DNA from: Thereva unica
Lineage: Eukaryota > Arthropoda > Insecta > Diptera > Therevidae
Assembly: GCA_949987705.1 (NCBI GenBank)
Contig: CATLJY010000146.1
Coordinates: 62,001 to 126,000, forward strand
Direction: 5' to 3'
DNA: 64,000 nt
The notes beneath the pieces are model-generated. The model saw only the letters and a program-made list of their open reading frames with translations, was not told where the DNA came from and made no database searches. Shown piece by piece: positions 35,251 to 44,793 of this stretch. The translations under genes and the position numbers were made by a program. The first letter of the stretch is position 1, and the number at the start of each line of letters is the position of its first letter.

Positions 35251-36393
35251 GGGTAAACTTGCTTAAATCGTACCTGTTCCTAAAACTTACCTGATGCGTT
35301 TTTCCCACCCTAAGGCTTCCACAGCGCTTCAAGCAGCACAAAACGTAAACTTTAGTCCGCCATCTTGCACAAAAAGAAGCAGAACACTGTGAGGCTGCTC
35401 CTTACAAAATTATACAAAAAGTAAGTTTTTATTGACAATTTCAGTATTTTTTTATCACATTTCATAAGCTCATAGTTCCATAACTATTTGGTATTCGTTT
35501 TGGCCCGCAGCATAGTGCAAATACATATTAATTTCTGCCTTTTTTGTGTCAACTTTGTTATTCTCGCCTGCGTCATTTATTTACGCGGACGATTTACAAT
35601 TTTAGTGTTATGTTTGCCTAATTCGTACTCATAGCATTGTTCTAATTCGTACCGGTACGATTAAAGATAAATGGGAATTTTGATTAAGTGGTGATACAAT
35701 TTTATAGTATATTCTTTATTTCGAGTAAAATGGTATAATGGTAAAATGGTAAAATGGTTATTTCCAGTAAAATTAGATCAGCATTACAATCAATTTCACC
35801 GATGAGAAAAATTGCTAGTTCTAAAACCACTACGACAACATCAGCATGTGTATTAACGGGAAGTCCATACAAAAACGAATTAGAAAAAAAGATAGAAGTT
35901 CCAAAAAATAAATTGCCAGAGAGTAAGGCTAAAAAACTTGGAAGGAAGAACAAGGAAAATAAGAGCGTTTCAGGAAAAATAAAAAAACAGCCTAAAGAGA
36001 CTGAAACATGGCTATGGCTTTTATGTAATGAAGATCGGTCAGAGGACATGATACAGTGCAATGAATGCTCCAAATGGGTACATGTGCTTTGCGCAGGCGC
36101 AGATAGTACCACTTACTATTATTGTTGTGACAATTGCAAAACGGTATCGTAAAGTACGATTAAGGAATATTCAGGTACGATTTAAGACAATATAATCTTA
36201 AATCGTACTTTTGAATTTATTTTATTTTGTTATTTTTTCTCAAGAAGATGATTATTTTTGTTATTTTGTGTTAAAAATTATTTTAGGGGAATAAACAAAG
36301 TTGTGTTTTACAGCAATGTTATTATTTGTTTGCTTGTATTATTACTATAATAGCAATTTTCTCTTAAGGGGTACGATTTAAGCAAGTTTACCC
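35251..36393 (+). mobile_element. 1.14-kb TA-flanked element carrying a PHD-like ORF
   Basis: Perfect 24-bp terminal inverted repeats start GGGTAAACTTGCTTAAATCG. TA flanks both ends (35249-35250, 36394-36395), as in Tc1/mariner-pogo elements. The inverted copy at 30815-30850 shows the site without the insertion. The TIR core GTACGATTTAAG recurs in several variants inside (35618, 35644-35662, 36154, 36174, 36199), like subterminal binding repeats. No transposase catalytic domain is present. Confidence 0.8.
35754..36152 (+). CDS. PHD-like zinc-finger protein of a pogo-like element
   Basis: A true ATG starts 132 codons. Residues 1-90 are basic and low in hydrophobics (many Lys, Ser, Thr), possibly nuclear-targeting or DNA-contacting. 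Residues ~93-130 form a PHD-type finger: C-N-E-D...I-Q-C-N-E-C-S-K-W-V-H-V-L-C-A-G...C-C-D-N-C. The first zinc ligand seems replaced by Trp (W-L-L-C instead of C-x-x-C). PHD-like fingers of this kind form the C-terminus of many insect pogo/jerky-type transposases, and here the helix-turn-helix and DDE parts are gone. The frame lies wholly between the element's TIRs. Either it is a deletion relic or a small protein kept by the element. I cannot tell which from one copy. Confidence 0.65.
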   Translation: MVISSKIRSALQSISPMRKIASSKTTTTTSACVLTGSPYKNELEKKIEVPKNKLPESKAKKLGRKNKENKSVSGKIKKQPKETETWLWLLCNEDRSEDMIQCNECSKWVHVLCAGADSTTYYYCCDNCKTVS

Positions 36394-36485
36394 TATTGTC
36401 ATCCAATCTGAAGTGTTATTCAACAGAAATAATACCATGAAAAAGCGTAATTAGTGGCTAGTCTCTAGGCACAACATCCCACTAG

Positions 36486-36660
36486 TTTTTATATATTGAA
36501 ACATAAACATGTATTTCAGTTTTCATTTATTCTCATATTTTAGACTTGCTGTCTCTTTCATGATCAATTCAATAAATATGTTGAATTTGAGTGAATGAAA
36601 ATTGATTGACTCGACTGTCAAATGACAAGTCGAAATTATTGTTTATATAGTACATTGTGA
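36486..36660 (-). repeat. 5' LTR of inner BEL/Pao element, middle piece
   Basis: Matches 21981-22155 of the intact 3' LTR. Its last 13 bases, TAGTACATTGTGA, are the left target repeat of the Jockey insertion. Confidence 0.88.
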
Positions 36661-37115
36661 GGAGTTCCAAGCTGGATTTTACGGAGCACAGACGTGTTTC
36701 TGGAGCTTTGTGTGGACCGCGGCCATTTTGTCGGAAATTTTATAAATTTTTTAAAAACTGCGATAAAATTGAGTACGTGGTTAATTCGAAATAGTTTTAA
36801 TTAATTTGTATTGATTAACTGAATAAAGTGTATAGTGGTTGAGGCCTAGATCCTAGTGCCTCCTAAAAAGTTAAAAAGTTGTGAAATCCGGTCAAGTTGG
36901 GAATCGACAAGGGCCCCAAGTCGGCCGCCGCAGGGTTGTCACCCGGTGGCGGCGAGACCGAGACAAACACAAATAGAAGGAATAAGGTATTTAAAAACCT
37001 TAAGAACCTTAAATCTAGTGCAAAAAATGGCGGCATTTCGCCTAATAAGCCGTTGGTGAAGCCGTTGGTGAAGCCCACGAATACTAGCATAAACGCAAGT
37101 AGTGCGTTCTTAGAC

Positions 37116-38552
37116 ATGGAAGGAGGAAATATGGAAGAGGACGTTGCCAGCAATGTACCAGTGATGCAGGATGAAACTAATAGAGATGACTGGTCTCTAG
37201 TAATTAAAAATAAAAACAAAAGAAGAAGGATAAGTTCTAATGATCCTAATTTAAGTGACAGTAATAGTTTTAATACTGATATGAACAATGAATTAAATAA
37301 TAACTCTAATAGGTTTGAGTTATTAAAAGATGACCATAATATTGATACTGAAGGAGGGAGACGGATCCGTAATCAGGACGGCGTTAACGTGCCCCAGAAG
37401 AACAACAACAACAACAATAATGTTAATAAGAATACAAGTAAGAAAAAGGATAAAATTAACTTAGGAGATAATTCTAACTTTAATAGTAGTTCTAGAAATA
37501 AAAATAAAAATAATAAAAGTTCTAGGAAATATTGTCCACCTATAATCATTCCCGATGGGAACGCGTATATATTAAATAAAGAAATTTTAAAAATTTTCCC
37601 TAACTGCGACTATAAAATTATTAAATCCCCTCGCGGAACTGTAAAGATTTACTTTACTAAAAAAGAAGAACATGCCAAGATCTTCAATACCCTTAAGGTA
37701 AATAATGTTCCTTCTCATACCTATACGGCAGAGTTGGACAAAAATGTTAATCTTATATTAAAAGGAGTAGATTCGGAATTTCCTATTTCCGATATCTTAA
37801 GTTTCTTATCTTCGGTGACAGCTGATGTCTTGGCAGTTAAGAAGTTTACTACTCCTTATTCGATAAAGAACGAAATCGATCTTGATATATTTTTGGTGCA
37901 ATTTCGACCAGGAACTGACCTGAATGAAATTCGCAAAATTAAATATGTTCTCTCCCAAAGAGTTTCTTGGGAAAAAATAAGGAAGAAGGGGATGACACAA
38001 TGTAAGAAGTGTCAGAAATTTGGCCACACAGCCGTAAACTGTAACCACGGTTATAACTGTGTTAGATGCGATGAGGCTCATCTTCCAGGGGAATGCACCA
38101 GAAGTAAAATAGGACCTCAATATTGCATCAATTGTAAAAGTGTTGGACACCCGGCTAGCTACAAGGGTTGTCCTATTTATATTAAAAATAGTGAAGCGGG
38201 TAGAAAGCGCATAGAAGCATTACGCAATAATAGTAAAAAAGATAGAGACTTCGTAATTAAGAGTCAATCGTTCCCTGGGTTACCTAATAACCGAGGAAAT
38301 ATATATAATAACAATAACGTAAATAATTTATCTTATGCGGACTGTTTAAAGTCGCCAAGTGCTCAAGCACCAATAATTAATACCGACTTCGCTGAAGTGC
38401 TTTGTGTAAAAAATTTTGGCCTCTCAATGGCGCAATTTGTATTAAAAATGTCTGACTTTAAAAGCTACATAAATGATTCCAGGAATGAGGCGGAGAGGAT
38501 TGGTAGGCTAAAGGAGTTTGGGGACTCTCTCTGTAACAGAGATGGCCCATAA
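37116..38552 (+). CDS. Jockey ORF1, Gag-like nucleic-acid chaperone
   Basis: The first in-frame ATG is at 37116. The frame is open from 36885 but has no earlier ATG, so the start is the ATG by default. An Asn-rich low-complexity region (NNNNNNVNKN and similar) precedes the conserved core, and three CCHC knuckles follow in the order usual for Jockey ORF1: CKKCQKFGHTAVNC, CVRCDEAHLPGEC and CINCKSVGHPASYKGC. The protein is expected to coat the element RNA in the cytoplasm and help target-primed reverse transcription. It ends at 38552, overlapping the next ATG by 11 bases, so ORF2 probably relies on reinitiation. No stop or frameshift is present. This is one of the few intact coding regions in the window. 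Confidence 0.85.
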   Translation: MEGGNMEEDVASNVPVMQDETNRDDWSLVIKNKNKRRRISSNDPNLSDSNSFNTDMNNELNNNSNRFELLKDDHNIDTEGGRRIRNQDGVNVPQKNNNNNNNVNKNTSKKKDKINLGDNSNFNSSSRNKNKNNKSSRKYCPPIIIPDGNAYILNKEILKIFPNCDYKIIKSPRGTVKIYFTKKEEHAKIFNTLKVNNVPSHTYTAELDKNVNLILKGVDSEFPISDILSFLSSVTADVLAVKKFTTPYSIKNEIDLDIFLVQFRPGTDLNEIRKIKYVLSQRVSWEKIRKKGMTQCKKCQKFGHTAVNCNHGYNCVRCDEAHLPGECTRSKIGPQYCINCKSVGHPASYKGCPIYIKNSEAGRKRIEALRNNSKKDRDFVIKSQSFPGLPNNRGNIYNNNNVNNLSYADCLKSPSAQAPIINTDFAEVLCVKNFGLSMAQFVLKMSDFKSYINDSRNEAERIGRLKEFGDSLCNRDGP

Positions 38553-41463
38553 AGTCCTAAAGTTCGCAACCCTCAACGCTGGATCCCTGGTTTCTAGAAG
38601 TAGGAGGTGGTCTCTTAATGACCTAATCCGTAATAATAACTTGGATATTATGTTTGTACAGGAAACCCACCTATATGAAAGATCCAAATTATCATTGACC
38701 GGATATAAAGTTTATAAAAATGATGCTGAACAGGGAACAGCGATTATTTGTAGAGAAAAATTTTCCACAAAAAAAGTGACTATTAACTTAACCGTTGCGA
38801 ACACGGCAATGGAAATTATCTTTAGTAATTCCAATAGGAACTTAAAAGTTCTGGTTGTATCCATTTACCTACCGACAGGATTAAAAGGTCCGGATATTTC
38901 AAATATTATGGAAGAATTAATCGCACTTGACGATAGATATGACGGTGTTGTGGCTGCTGGCGATCTAAACGCTAAACATCCTGACTGGTGCAATATTACA
39001 ACGAATAGGAACGGTACATTGATTCGCTCCTGGATAGATAAGAACCCTCATAGCTTCGGACTTAAAATTGTGGGTCCCGGTGTTCCTACGTTTCCTAGAT
39101 CTGCTAGCTGTATGGATCTTTTCTTAGTTTCATATAAATTATTAGGAATTTTTAATGTTGCAGATTGTGTAACACTTCCTTCATTTTCGGACCACTATCT
39201 TGTGATGCTCAAACTCCAAGCGTCGGAGTATCTTCCGCTTTTGGATAATACCCCACAGTTTAGACATGTAAGTAGGATTGACTGGGAGGAATTTGGTGAT
39301 GAACTCTCGGAGTCCCTAACGCCAATACACCCAGTCACTGACAGGAATCTTGCAGTAGAGGAAATAGATAATGCTATTAACGCTTTCAATCTTGAAATAC
39401 TCACATTACTCAATAGGAAAGCCCCCTTAATAGCTGGAAATAGGTTCATTGAAAGACTGCCAAAAGATATACAAAAGCTTTTCCTCATCCGGAAAAAATG
39501 GAGAAGGAATTTGAAAAGGTGGCTTGATAGAAACCTGCACATTCATAATGATTGGTCCAGGGACCTTGAGAACCAAATTAAGTTACTTACAAAAATAGTG
39601 GATGAAAGGGTAAATGTCTTCATAAATGAAAACTTCCAAAATAAACTTAAACAAATAAAGCCAGGTCCGGCGTTCTTCAGGGAAATCAATAAATTAAGGG
39701 GAAGTGGTAAAAGGAGTAATATTGAGCTGTCATTAGGCAACAATGTTCTTTCCCCAATTGAGGCAACAGAAGCCTTTGCGGCTTTTTATGAGGAGGGCTT
39801 CAAAGAAAATCCTCCCGGTTACAATTTCGTAAATAGGGATAGGGTGAACCTAGAGTTCGAGGCACTTAAGTCGGGCTTCAATTTGTCCCCCCCGCTAACG
39901 CGGTTCTCTACTAGACTCACATCATGTGATACACAATTAAGGAAGCCATTCGTCACTACTTATAAACTCCAATCGATTGTCTCGGAGGTAAATAATAAAA
40001 AATCTTCGGGGTTTGATGAAATCTCTAATTATTTACTTAAGAAACTTCCATTTATGGCAATTTCCTTTTTAACATGTGTTATTAATAATTGTATAAACGT
40101 AGGCTACTTCCCGAAAGTTTGGAAAAGGGCCAAATTAATACCGATTCCTAAAAACAAGGGGAATAATAGCTCCCCAGGAGATTTTCGTCCCATTTCATCC
40201 CTCTCCAACCTTGGGAAGTTGCTTGAACGAGTAATGGCGATTGAATTGGATGCACATACAGCTAACAGGATTATTATACCTAATGAGCAATTCGGATTTA
40301 AACCCGAACACTCAACCGAGCACGCACTACTGGTAATTCATAATGAAGTTATTAAGGGGCTTAGGAGAAAGGAACCTACAATCTTATTCTCGTTGGATAT
40401 GCAAAGGGCTTTTGACCCTGTATGGACTCGGGGCTTGCTAGTTAAACTCTCAAGATTACAATACCCACCTCATATTATTAGATTAATTGACAGCTTCCTT
40501 GAAGATAGAACCTTACAAGTACAAGTTGATAATAAATTATCAAGATCGATAAGTGTACGGTCGGGGGTCCCTCAAGGTTCGATAATGGGGCCTAAACTTT
40601 TTAACATTTTTTTGAATGATTTTCCTCACCATCTCCCCAACTATAATTCTAAGTCATATCTTTATGCGGATGATACGGTGGTGTTAGCCACGGATCGGGA
40701 TCCGCACGTTGGTGTGATTGGACTGATTAAACATCTCTCCTTAATTAATAAGTACTACGCAACTTGGGGGCTTACTATTAATAGTGATAAATCCAGACTT
40801 ATAGTTTTTAGAAACGCTAGTGGAAGGTGCCCTCACAGAATAGTTAAGAAATGCAAAGAAATGATAATTCGGTTTAACAACGTTGAATTTAGACCATCCA
40901 ATGAAATTAAATATCTAGGTATTCATTTTAACCCGCTCTTTAAATTTAATAGTCATGTAGCTAAAACATTAGTCAAAGTAAGGAAACTTACTGGAATGCT
41001 ATACCCATTGCTTAACTTTAGGAGCTTGCTTAGTAAGGAGTCTAAATTGCTGCTATATAAGCAGCTAATTAGACCCATAATAGCATATGGATTCCCTTGC
41101 TGGTTTTCGACGTCTACCACCTGGGCAAATAAAATCGAAGCTACTGAAAGAAGGATTGTTAGATTATGCTGTTCCAAAAGATATAAATCTCGGGACAGGT
41201 ACTATTCTAATAAAGAAATTTATGAGGATTCTAAATTAATTCCTATGATGACATACTTACATCAAATCTGGAGTAAAAGGGCCGCTGGGGTAGCGTCACA
41301 TGTTAATGAAATCGTAAGGAACACCGCCACCGAAAATTCTAGCGAGAATGATCAAAATTATTATAGTTCCCCCTTCTTCATATCAAGACTAGAGGAGGCT
41401 GGCGAACGCGATGGGATTTTTCAATTTTATGATGGAAGAGACGCGTGTCACCATCGGGGATGA
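38542..41463 (+). CDS. Jockey ORF2, endonuclease and reverse transcriptase
   Basis: The ATG at 38542 gives 973 residues. The APE-type endonuclease comes first: LNAGSL, F-V-Q-E-T-H, A-A-G-D-L-N-A-K-H, S-C-M-D-L-F and S-D-H-Y, with the catalytic Glu, Asp and His visible. RT motifs follow: NNKKSSGFDEIS, IPKNKG…DFRPIS, EQFGFKPEHST, LDMQRAFDPVW, SGVPQGSIMGPKLFN and LYADDTVVLA, with both catalytic Asp sites. The C-terminal thumb reads LIRPIIAYGFPCW and IEATERRIVRLC. No RNase H is present, as usual for Jockey. The length fits the clade. The enzyme nicks target DNA and copies the RNA in place. There is no inactivating change in the frame, so this copy is young. Confidence 0.9.
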   Translation: MAHKVLKFATLNAGSLVSRSRRWSLNDLIRNNNLDIMFVQETHLYERSKLSLTGYKVYKNDAEQGTAIICREKFSTKKVTINLTVANTAMEIIFSNSNRNLKVLVVSIYLPTGLKGPDISNIMEELIALDDRYDGVVAAGDLNAKHPDWCNITTNRNGTLIRSWIDKNPHSFGLKIVGPGVPTFPRSASCMDLFLVSYKLLGIFNVADCVTLPSFSDHYLVMLKLQASEYLPLLDNTPQFRHVSRIDWEEFGDELSESLTPIHPVTDRNLAVEEIDNAINAFNLEILTLLNRKAPLIAGNRFIERLPKDIQKLFLIRKKWRRNLKRWLDRNLHIHNDWSRDLENQIKLLTKIVDERVNVFINENFQNKLKQIKPGPAFFREINKLRGSGKRSNIELSLGNNVLSPIEATEAFAAFYEEGFKENPPGYNFVNRDRVNLEFEALKSGFNLSPPLTRFSTRLTSCDTQLRKPFVTTYKLQSIVSEVNNKKSSGFDEISNYLLKKLPFMAISFLTCVINNCINVGYFPKVWKRAKLIPIPKNKGNNSSPGDFRPISSLSNLGKLLERVMAIELDAHTANRIIIPNEQFGFKPEHSTEHALLVIHNEVIKGLRRKEPTILFSLDMQRAFDPVWTRGLLVKLSRLQYPPHIIRLIDSFLEDRTLQVQVDNKLSRSISVRSGVPQGSIMGPKLFNIFLNDFPHHLPNYNSKSYLYADDTVVLATDRDPHVGVIGLIKHLSLINKYYATWGLTINSDKSRLIVFRNASGRCPHRIVKKCKEMIIRFNNVEFRPSNEIKYLGIHFNPLFKFNSHVAKTLVKVRKLTGMLYPLLNFRSLLSKESKLLLYKQLIRPIIAYGFPCWFSTSTTWANKIEATERRIVRLCCSKRYKSRDRYYSNKEIYEDSKLIPMMTYLHQIWSKRAAGVASHVNEIVRNTATENSSENDQNYYSSPFFISRLEEAGERDGIFQFYDGRDACHHRG

Positions 41464-42220
41464 TTATAGGTTATAACCTTAGCAAATATGTAAATATATT
41501 TTTAGTCAAGGTAAGAAAGGTGAAAATGAATGTAGGATGGCTATCACTACAATTTAAAAATTGTGGATGTATAGTCTTCATGGCTGAATTTATTCCTTTA
41601 TACTTAAAATAAAAGTTTAGTAGTTGTTAATATATAAGATTGTTATACAGGCAATTAATTTAAGTAATTGAAGTTCAAATTAATTCTTTAACTAAATATT
41701 AAGAAGTTAAAAATTGTTTAACAAATCAGTGCCTTTTGAACCATAGAGACTGAACCGAAGTAAGAATAATTTTATTCATAATTTTAATTTTTATACTTAA
41801 GAATTCTCTTCTTTTCTTTTGATCTTTGTATATTTTCCCATATGGAATTACTTAAAAATTGTGAATTACTTAAATGGGGGAAGACTACTGAATTACTCAA
41901 AATTAAATGAATTTAAATTGAATAAATTATAAAACAAAAAGGTAAAAATATAATAACGTTGATAAAAAATAAATAGTAAGTATTGTAGATTCCCCCAAGA
42001 TAATTAATATGTAAATTGTAAGTGAGCTGGCAGTGCTGGGCTTTGCTCTCTACATGCTTGCACAAGCATTCGTGAGTGTAAAAGCGTATCACTCTCTGCC
42101 CACTCAATAAATTTAACATCAACCAATGTGTGGGGTTGGCTGTGTGCGTAAGCTGTACACTCCACGTTGGTGAAGCTGTCTAACTGTAGATAAAATTTCG
42201 ATGAAAATACTCAGCCCAGC

Positions 42221-43101
42221 CAAGACCCTCTCAACTACAGGCCCCGAAGGAGAGTTTTTCATGGTGGTCAACCCGGTCCAAAAATTCACCGGAGAGAGCG
42301 GAATAAACATGGCGCGGAATAAGTTCGGGAACGTTTTGGTTATAGTTTTGCAGTAAAAAGTGATAAAATATTGTATTTTAACACTTTTAACTGCACTTGG
42401 ATTTACCAGTGAATAGTTTATTAGTGATTTAATTAAAAAAAAATAAAAATAATTTAGTGATTAAGTGTCTTTTAAGTGTTTTAATTGTTAAGGCGAACAA
42501 CTGTTTTTACATTCACGGTGTTTTTTCATGTTTATTTACGAAAAAAATGTTGAAAATTTAATATTTTGTTTAGTTATGGGATTACAAGTGATTTTAAAGT
42601 GATTAATACATATATTATGTAATTAGTATTAAAAATATAGGTGTAGAAAAACACTTTTCTTATTCACTTTTCCTTTCACACTTTTCTGCACTTATATGTT
42701 TAATAATAATTCCATAATAAATTATTTAATGACTTTAAAATCACTTTTAATTAAATAATCAGCATATTTTTCCTTAATAAAGACGAAAAAAACACCGCGA
42801 AAGTAAAAGAAATTGATCACCTCAACAATTAACACACTTAAAACTCACTAAATCACTATTTTTTTTTTTATTTTTTCTTATTAAATCACTAAAGAACTAA
42901 CCACTGATAATCCATGTTTAGTTTAGAGTAATAACTTACAATGATTTTCCACTTTTTACCACAAAAATATAACGAAAATAATCCCGAGCCTATTCCGCGC
43001 CATGTTTATTCTAACCAAATGTCAGATTTTGTGGACCGGCTTCAGCTATGGTTGGATTAGTTCAAGAGAGAACTTCATGGCCTGTAATGGAGAGGGTCTT
43101 G
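42221..43101. mobile_element. 881-bp MITE in the Jockey 3' UTR
   Basis: The terminal inverted repeats start CAAGACCCTCTC and extend imperfectly for some 200 bp (AATAAACATGGCGCGGAATA in both arms). The direct repeat GCCCAGC lies at 42214-42220 and 43102-43108. A 7-8-bp duplication suggests a hAT-type mobiliser. Non-coding, strongly AT-rich in the middle. Confidence 0.78.
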
Positions 43102-43337
43102 GCCCAGCCTATTCAACTGGGACTGCTGTAACTAATACTGTTAAGACTTTGTCATACATATAAAATAACATACACTTTTATAAAGAAAGCATATATTCTC
43201 AATAATTTTTGACAGTTAGCCTAAGGCTTAGTTTAGTATAAAAAATTAATGTCCAACTATGTATTAAAACTTATGTAAAAAAACGGAATAATAAACGAAG
43301 TTGAAGTTGAAGTTGAAGTTGAAGTAGTACATTGTGA

Positions 43338-43665
43338 AGTGTTGTGTTTTGTGCAAAGGTAAATATTGTTATTGTTATTATTTGTTGTTAGTGAAATCAC
43401 TCTAGTCATGGTGAGCTTGACTAGACTGGTTACTTATGTATATGATATTAAAATGATTTAATATAAACTAATTTTACTTTTACTACATTTTAGGTTGCGA
43501 TCGTTTTCTACTACATTTTAGGTTGAGATCGTTGGCCCGCCCTTAAGTCGCAGGTCGCTGCATTTTAGATAAGTATTTTGTCATTTCGCTTAATTCTTTG
43601 TGAAATCTCGTTTCGTTTAGGTGCATCATTTCGTCCTGGTGTGAAGGGTCATCAAATATACAACA
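43338..43665 (-). repeat. 5' LTR of inner BEL/Pao element, outer piece
   Basis: Matches 22156-22479. The outer end TATACAACA is followed by GCAAC (43666-43670), the target repeat facing CCAAC at 21659-21663. Confidence 0.88.
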
Positions 43666-43670
43666 GCAAC

Positions 43671-44691
43671 ATAGGCAACCGAACTCGAAAACGGCCATTG
43701 CTATCTCTTTGATGAGTTTGATTAAAGTGATCCACACACTGCTGTTCAGTTGAGGTGTAGTTCTAATTTCTTCCTTCGACATCTTCGAGCTGCCAGAACT
43801 TTTGAATTTATTTGCTGAGGTGCTCATCTTCTGAGCAGATGATGCATATAGAATGGCTTTGTGATAAATTCTGCTATTTTCCAGCAACTATCCAGCCAAA
43901 AACGGTGTTCTGCAATATGAGCAGCTCGTCTCCTAATTTAATTTGTCCGATCGCTAATGTTGAGTAACAGAACTCAGCTCCAATGAGAATGTCTATTGGG
44001 CCCGGCTTGTTGAAAAACGGGTCGGCTAGTGGAATGTTCTTTGGAATTGGCCTTTTGTTACTGTTTAGTGGCCGTGATGGTTGTGGTGACACTATTTGAG
44101 GCAATATATGTACGGCCATGTCGGTTTTGAAATCATTAATTCTGGATTCAAGTGTAACGGTGGTTTGTCCACTTGTTTCAGACTTAATCTGACCAACTAA
44201 TTCGATGTTAGATGGTCTGAGTTTACTCTTTAGTTGGAGCTTCTTTGCCAATTCTTCTGTCACAAAGTTGAGTTGCGATCCTGAGTCAAGGTCGGCATTG
44301 AACCTCGGTCCCTTCTTGGTTTATTAATTTGACGAGGACTGTACTAAGGATCACATATCCATTGTTTTGTTGAGTTGCTTTGGCTGAAAGTGTAGCCGAA
44401 TCTGCTGCGGATTCATGTTTGCCCACTGACGGCATGGTTGTTGATGAAAAGTTTGTGGCTGCTGGTTTTTTGAAGAAGGGTGTTGTGTTTAAGTGAACAT
44501 TTTTTGCAACTTCCTGAGGCACAGTTGATGTAGTTGGGTCCTGGTTTAAAACAGTTCATACACAATTGAGCACGTCTTACGATTGTTCGACGATCTTGTG
44601 TTGACAGCTTTAAGAATCGTTCACAGTTGTATAATTTATGTTGTCCCTTGCAGTGGGGATAGTTCTCAATGAACGGGGTAGTTAATGACAA
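43671..44691 (-). pseudogene. gag-pol: Outer BEL/Pao element: zinc-knuckle and protease region
   Basis: The frame 44413-44691 has knuckle-like Cys/His groups (C-K-G-Q-H-K-L-Y-N-C; C-M-N-C...C; C-K-K-C-S-L-K-H). Two frameshifts (near 44500 and 44290) lead to 43874-44263 with the retropepsin motif D-S-G-S-Q just upstream of its first Met, then DILIGAEFCYS and NTVFGWIVAG. Past a stop at 43874 the sequence still carries pol spacer codons in shifted frames up to the break at 43671, where the inner element entered. Not functional. Confidence 0.78.
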
Positions 44692-44793
44692 GGTTTTTCC
44701 AGCTGTATGTCTTCTCGGAGTTTCTTCGGATGTCTTCGGCCTTCGTCCAGCAGCTTCCAGTGACTGGAAACGAGTTTCTAAAAACTTAAGAAA

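Larger units (their letters stand above)
30739..36481. repeat. Terminal inverted copies of one sequence, ~90 bp
   Basis: 30739-30850 and 36396-36481 are inverted copies (GTGGGATGTTGTGCCTAGAG, ACTAGCCACTAATTACG, AATAACACTTCAG). The left copy also contains the uninterrupted version of the site where the 35251-36393 element inserted. Confidence 0.8.
29782..36485. mobile_element. Composite insertion in the LTR (Helitron-, SINE- and MITE-like pieces)
   Basis: It interrupts the LTR precisely, and the right end is CATCCCACTAG followed by T, like the Helitron 3' ends at 5451-5461 and 23665-23675. The left end starts AGCTTTTAC, A-run, AGCTT and then a (GTCY)n microsatellite at 29818-29850, which recalls DINE-1-type elements. 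Inside are SINE-like units, inverted repeats, two TIR elements and the PHD-coding element. The 5' terminus does not start with TC, so the class of the founding element is open. Confidence 0.6.
36661..43324 (+). mobile_element. Full-length Jockey-type LINE with target-site duplication
   Basis: A 13-bp duplication, TAGTACATTGTGA, flanks it (36648-36660 and 43325-43337). The unoccupied sequence is seen in the other LTR at 22145. It has a 5' UTR, two overlapping ORFs, a 3' UTR and a (GAAGTT)n tail from 43301. A MITE in the 3' UTR (42221-43101) adds 881 bp, so the element itself is about 5.8 kb. Confidence 0.92.
21664..43665 (-). mobile_element. Inner BEL/Pao element (two 816-bp LTRs)
   Basis: The 3' LTR is 21664-22479. 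The 5' LTR begins at 43665 and ends at 29471, split into three pieces (43665-43338, 36660-36486, 29781-29471). Their lengths sum to 814 against 816 for the intact one. A purine tract GGCGGGGAGCA (minus strand) precedes the 3' LTR, and a primer site adjoins the 5' LTR. The gag-pol frame lies at 23736-28876. It inserted into the outer BEL/Pao element with a 5-bp duplication (CCAAC/GCAAC). Confidence 0.87.

Noticed and set aside
36885..37115. N-terminal extension of Jockey ORF1 before 37116
   Set aside because: The frame is open but has no ATG; it could be coding only with a non-standard start.
41913..42310. Minus-strand frames in the Jockey 3' UTR
   Set aside because: Shadow frames over UTR and MITE sequence with no recognised motif.
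43543..43887. 114-codon minus frame ending in an Asp/His-rich tail
   Set aside because: It reads from broken pol spacer across the target site into the LTR of the inner BEL/Pao element, so it is a junction artefact.
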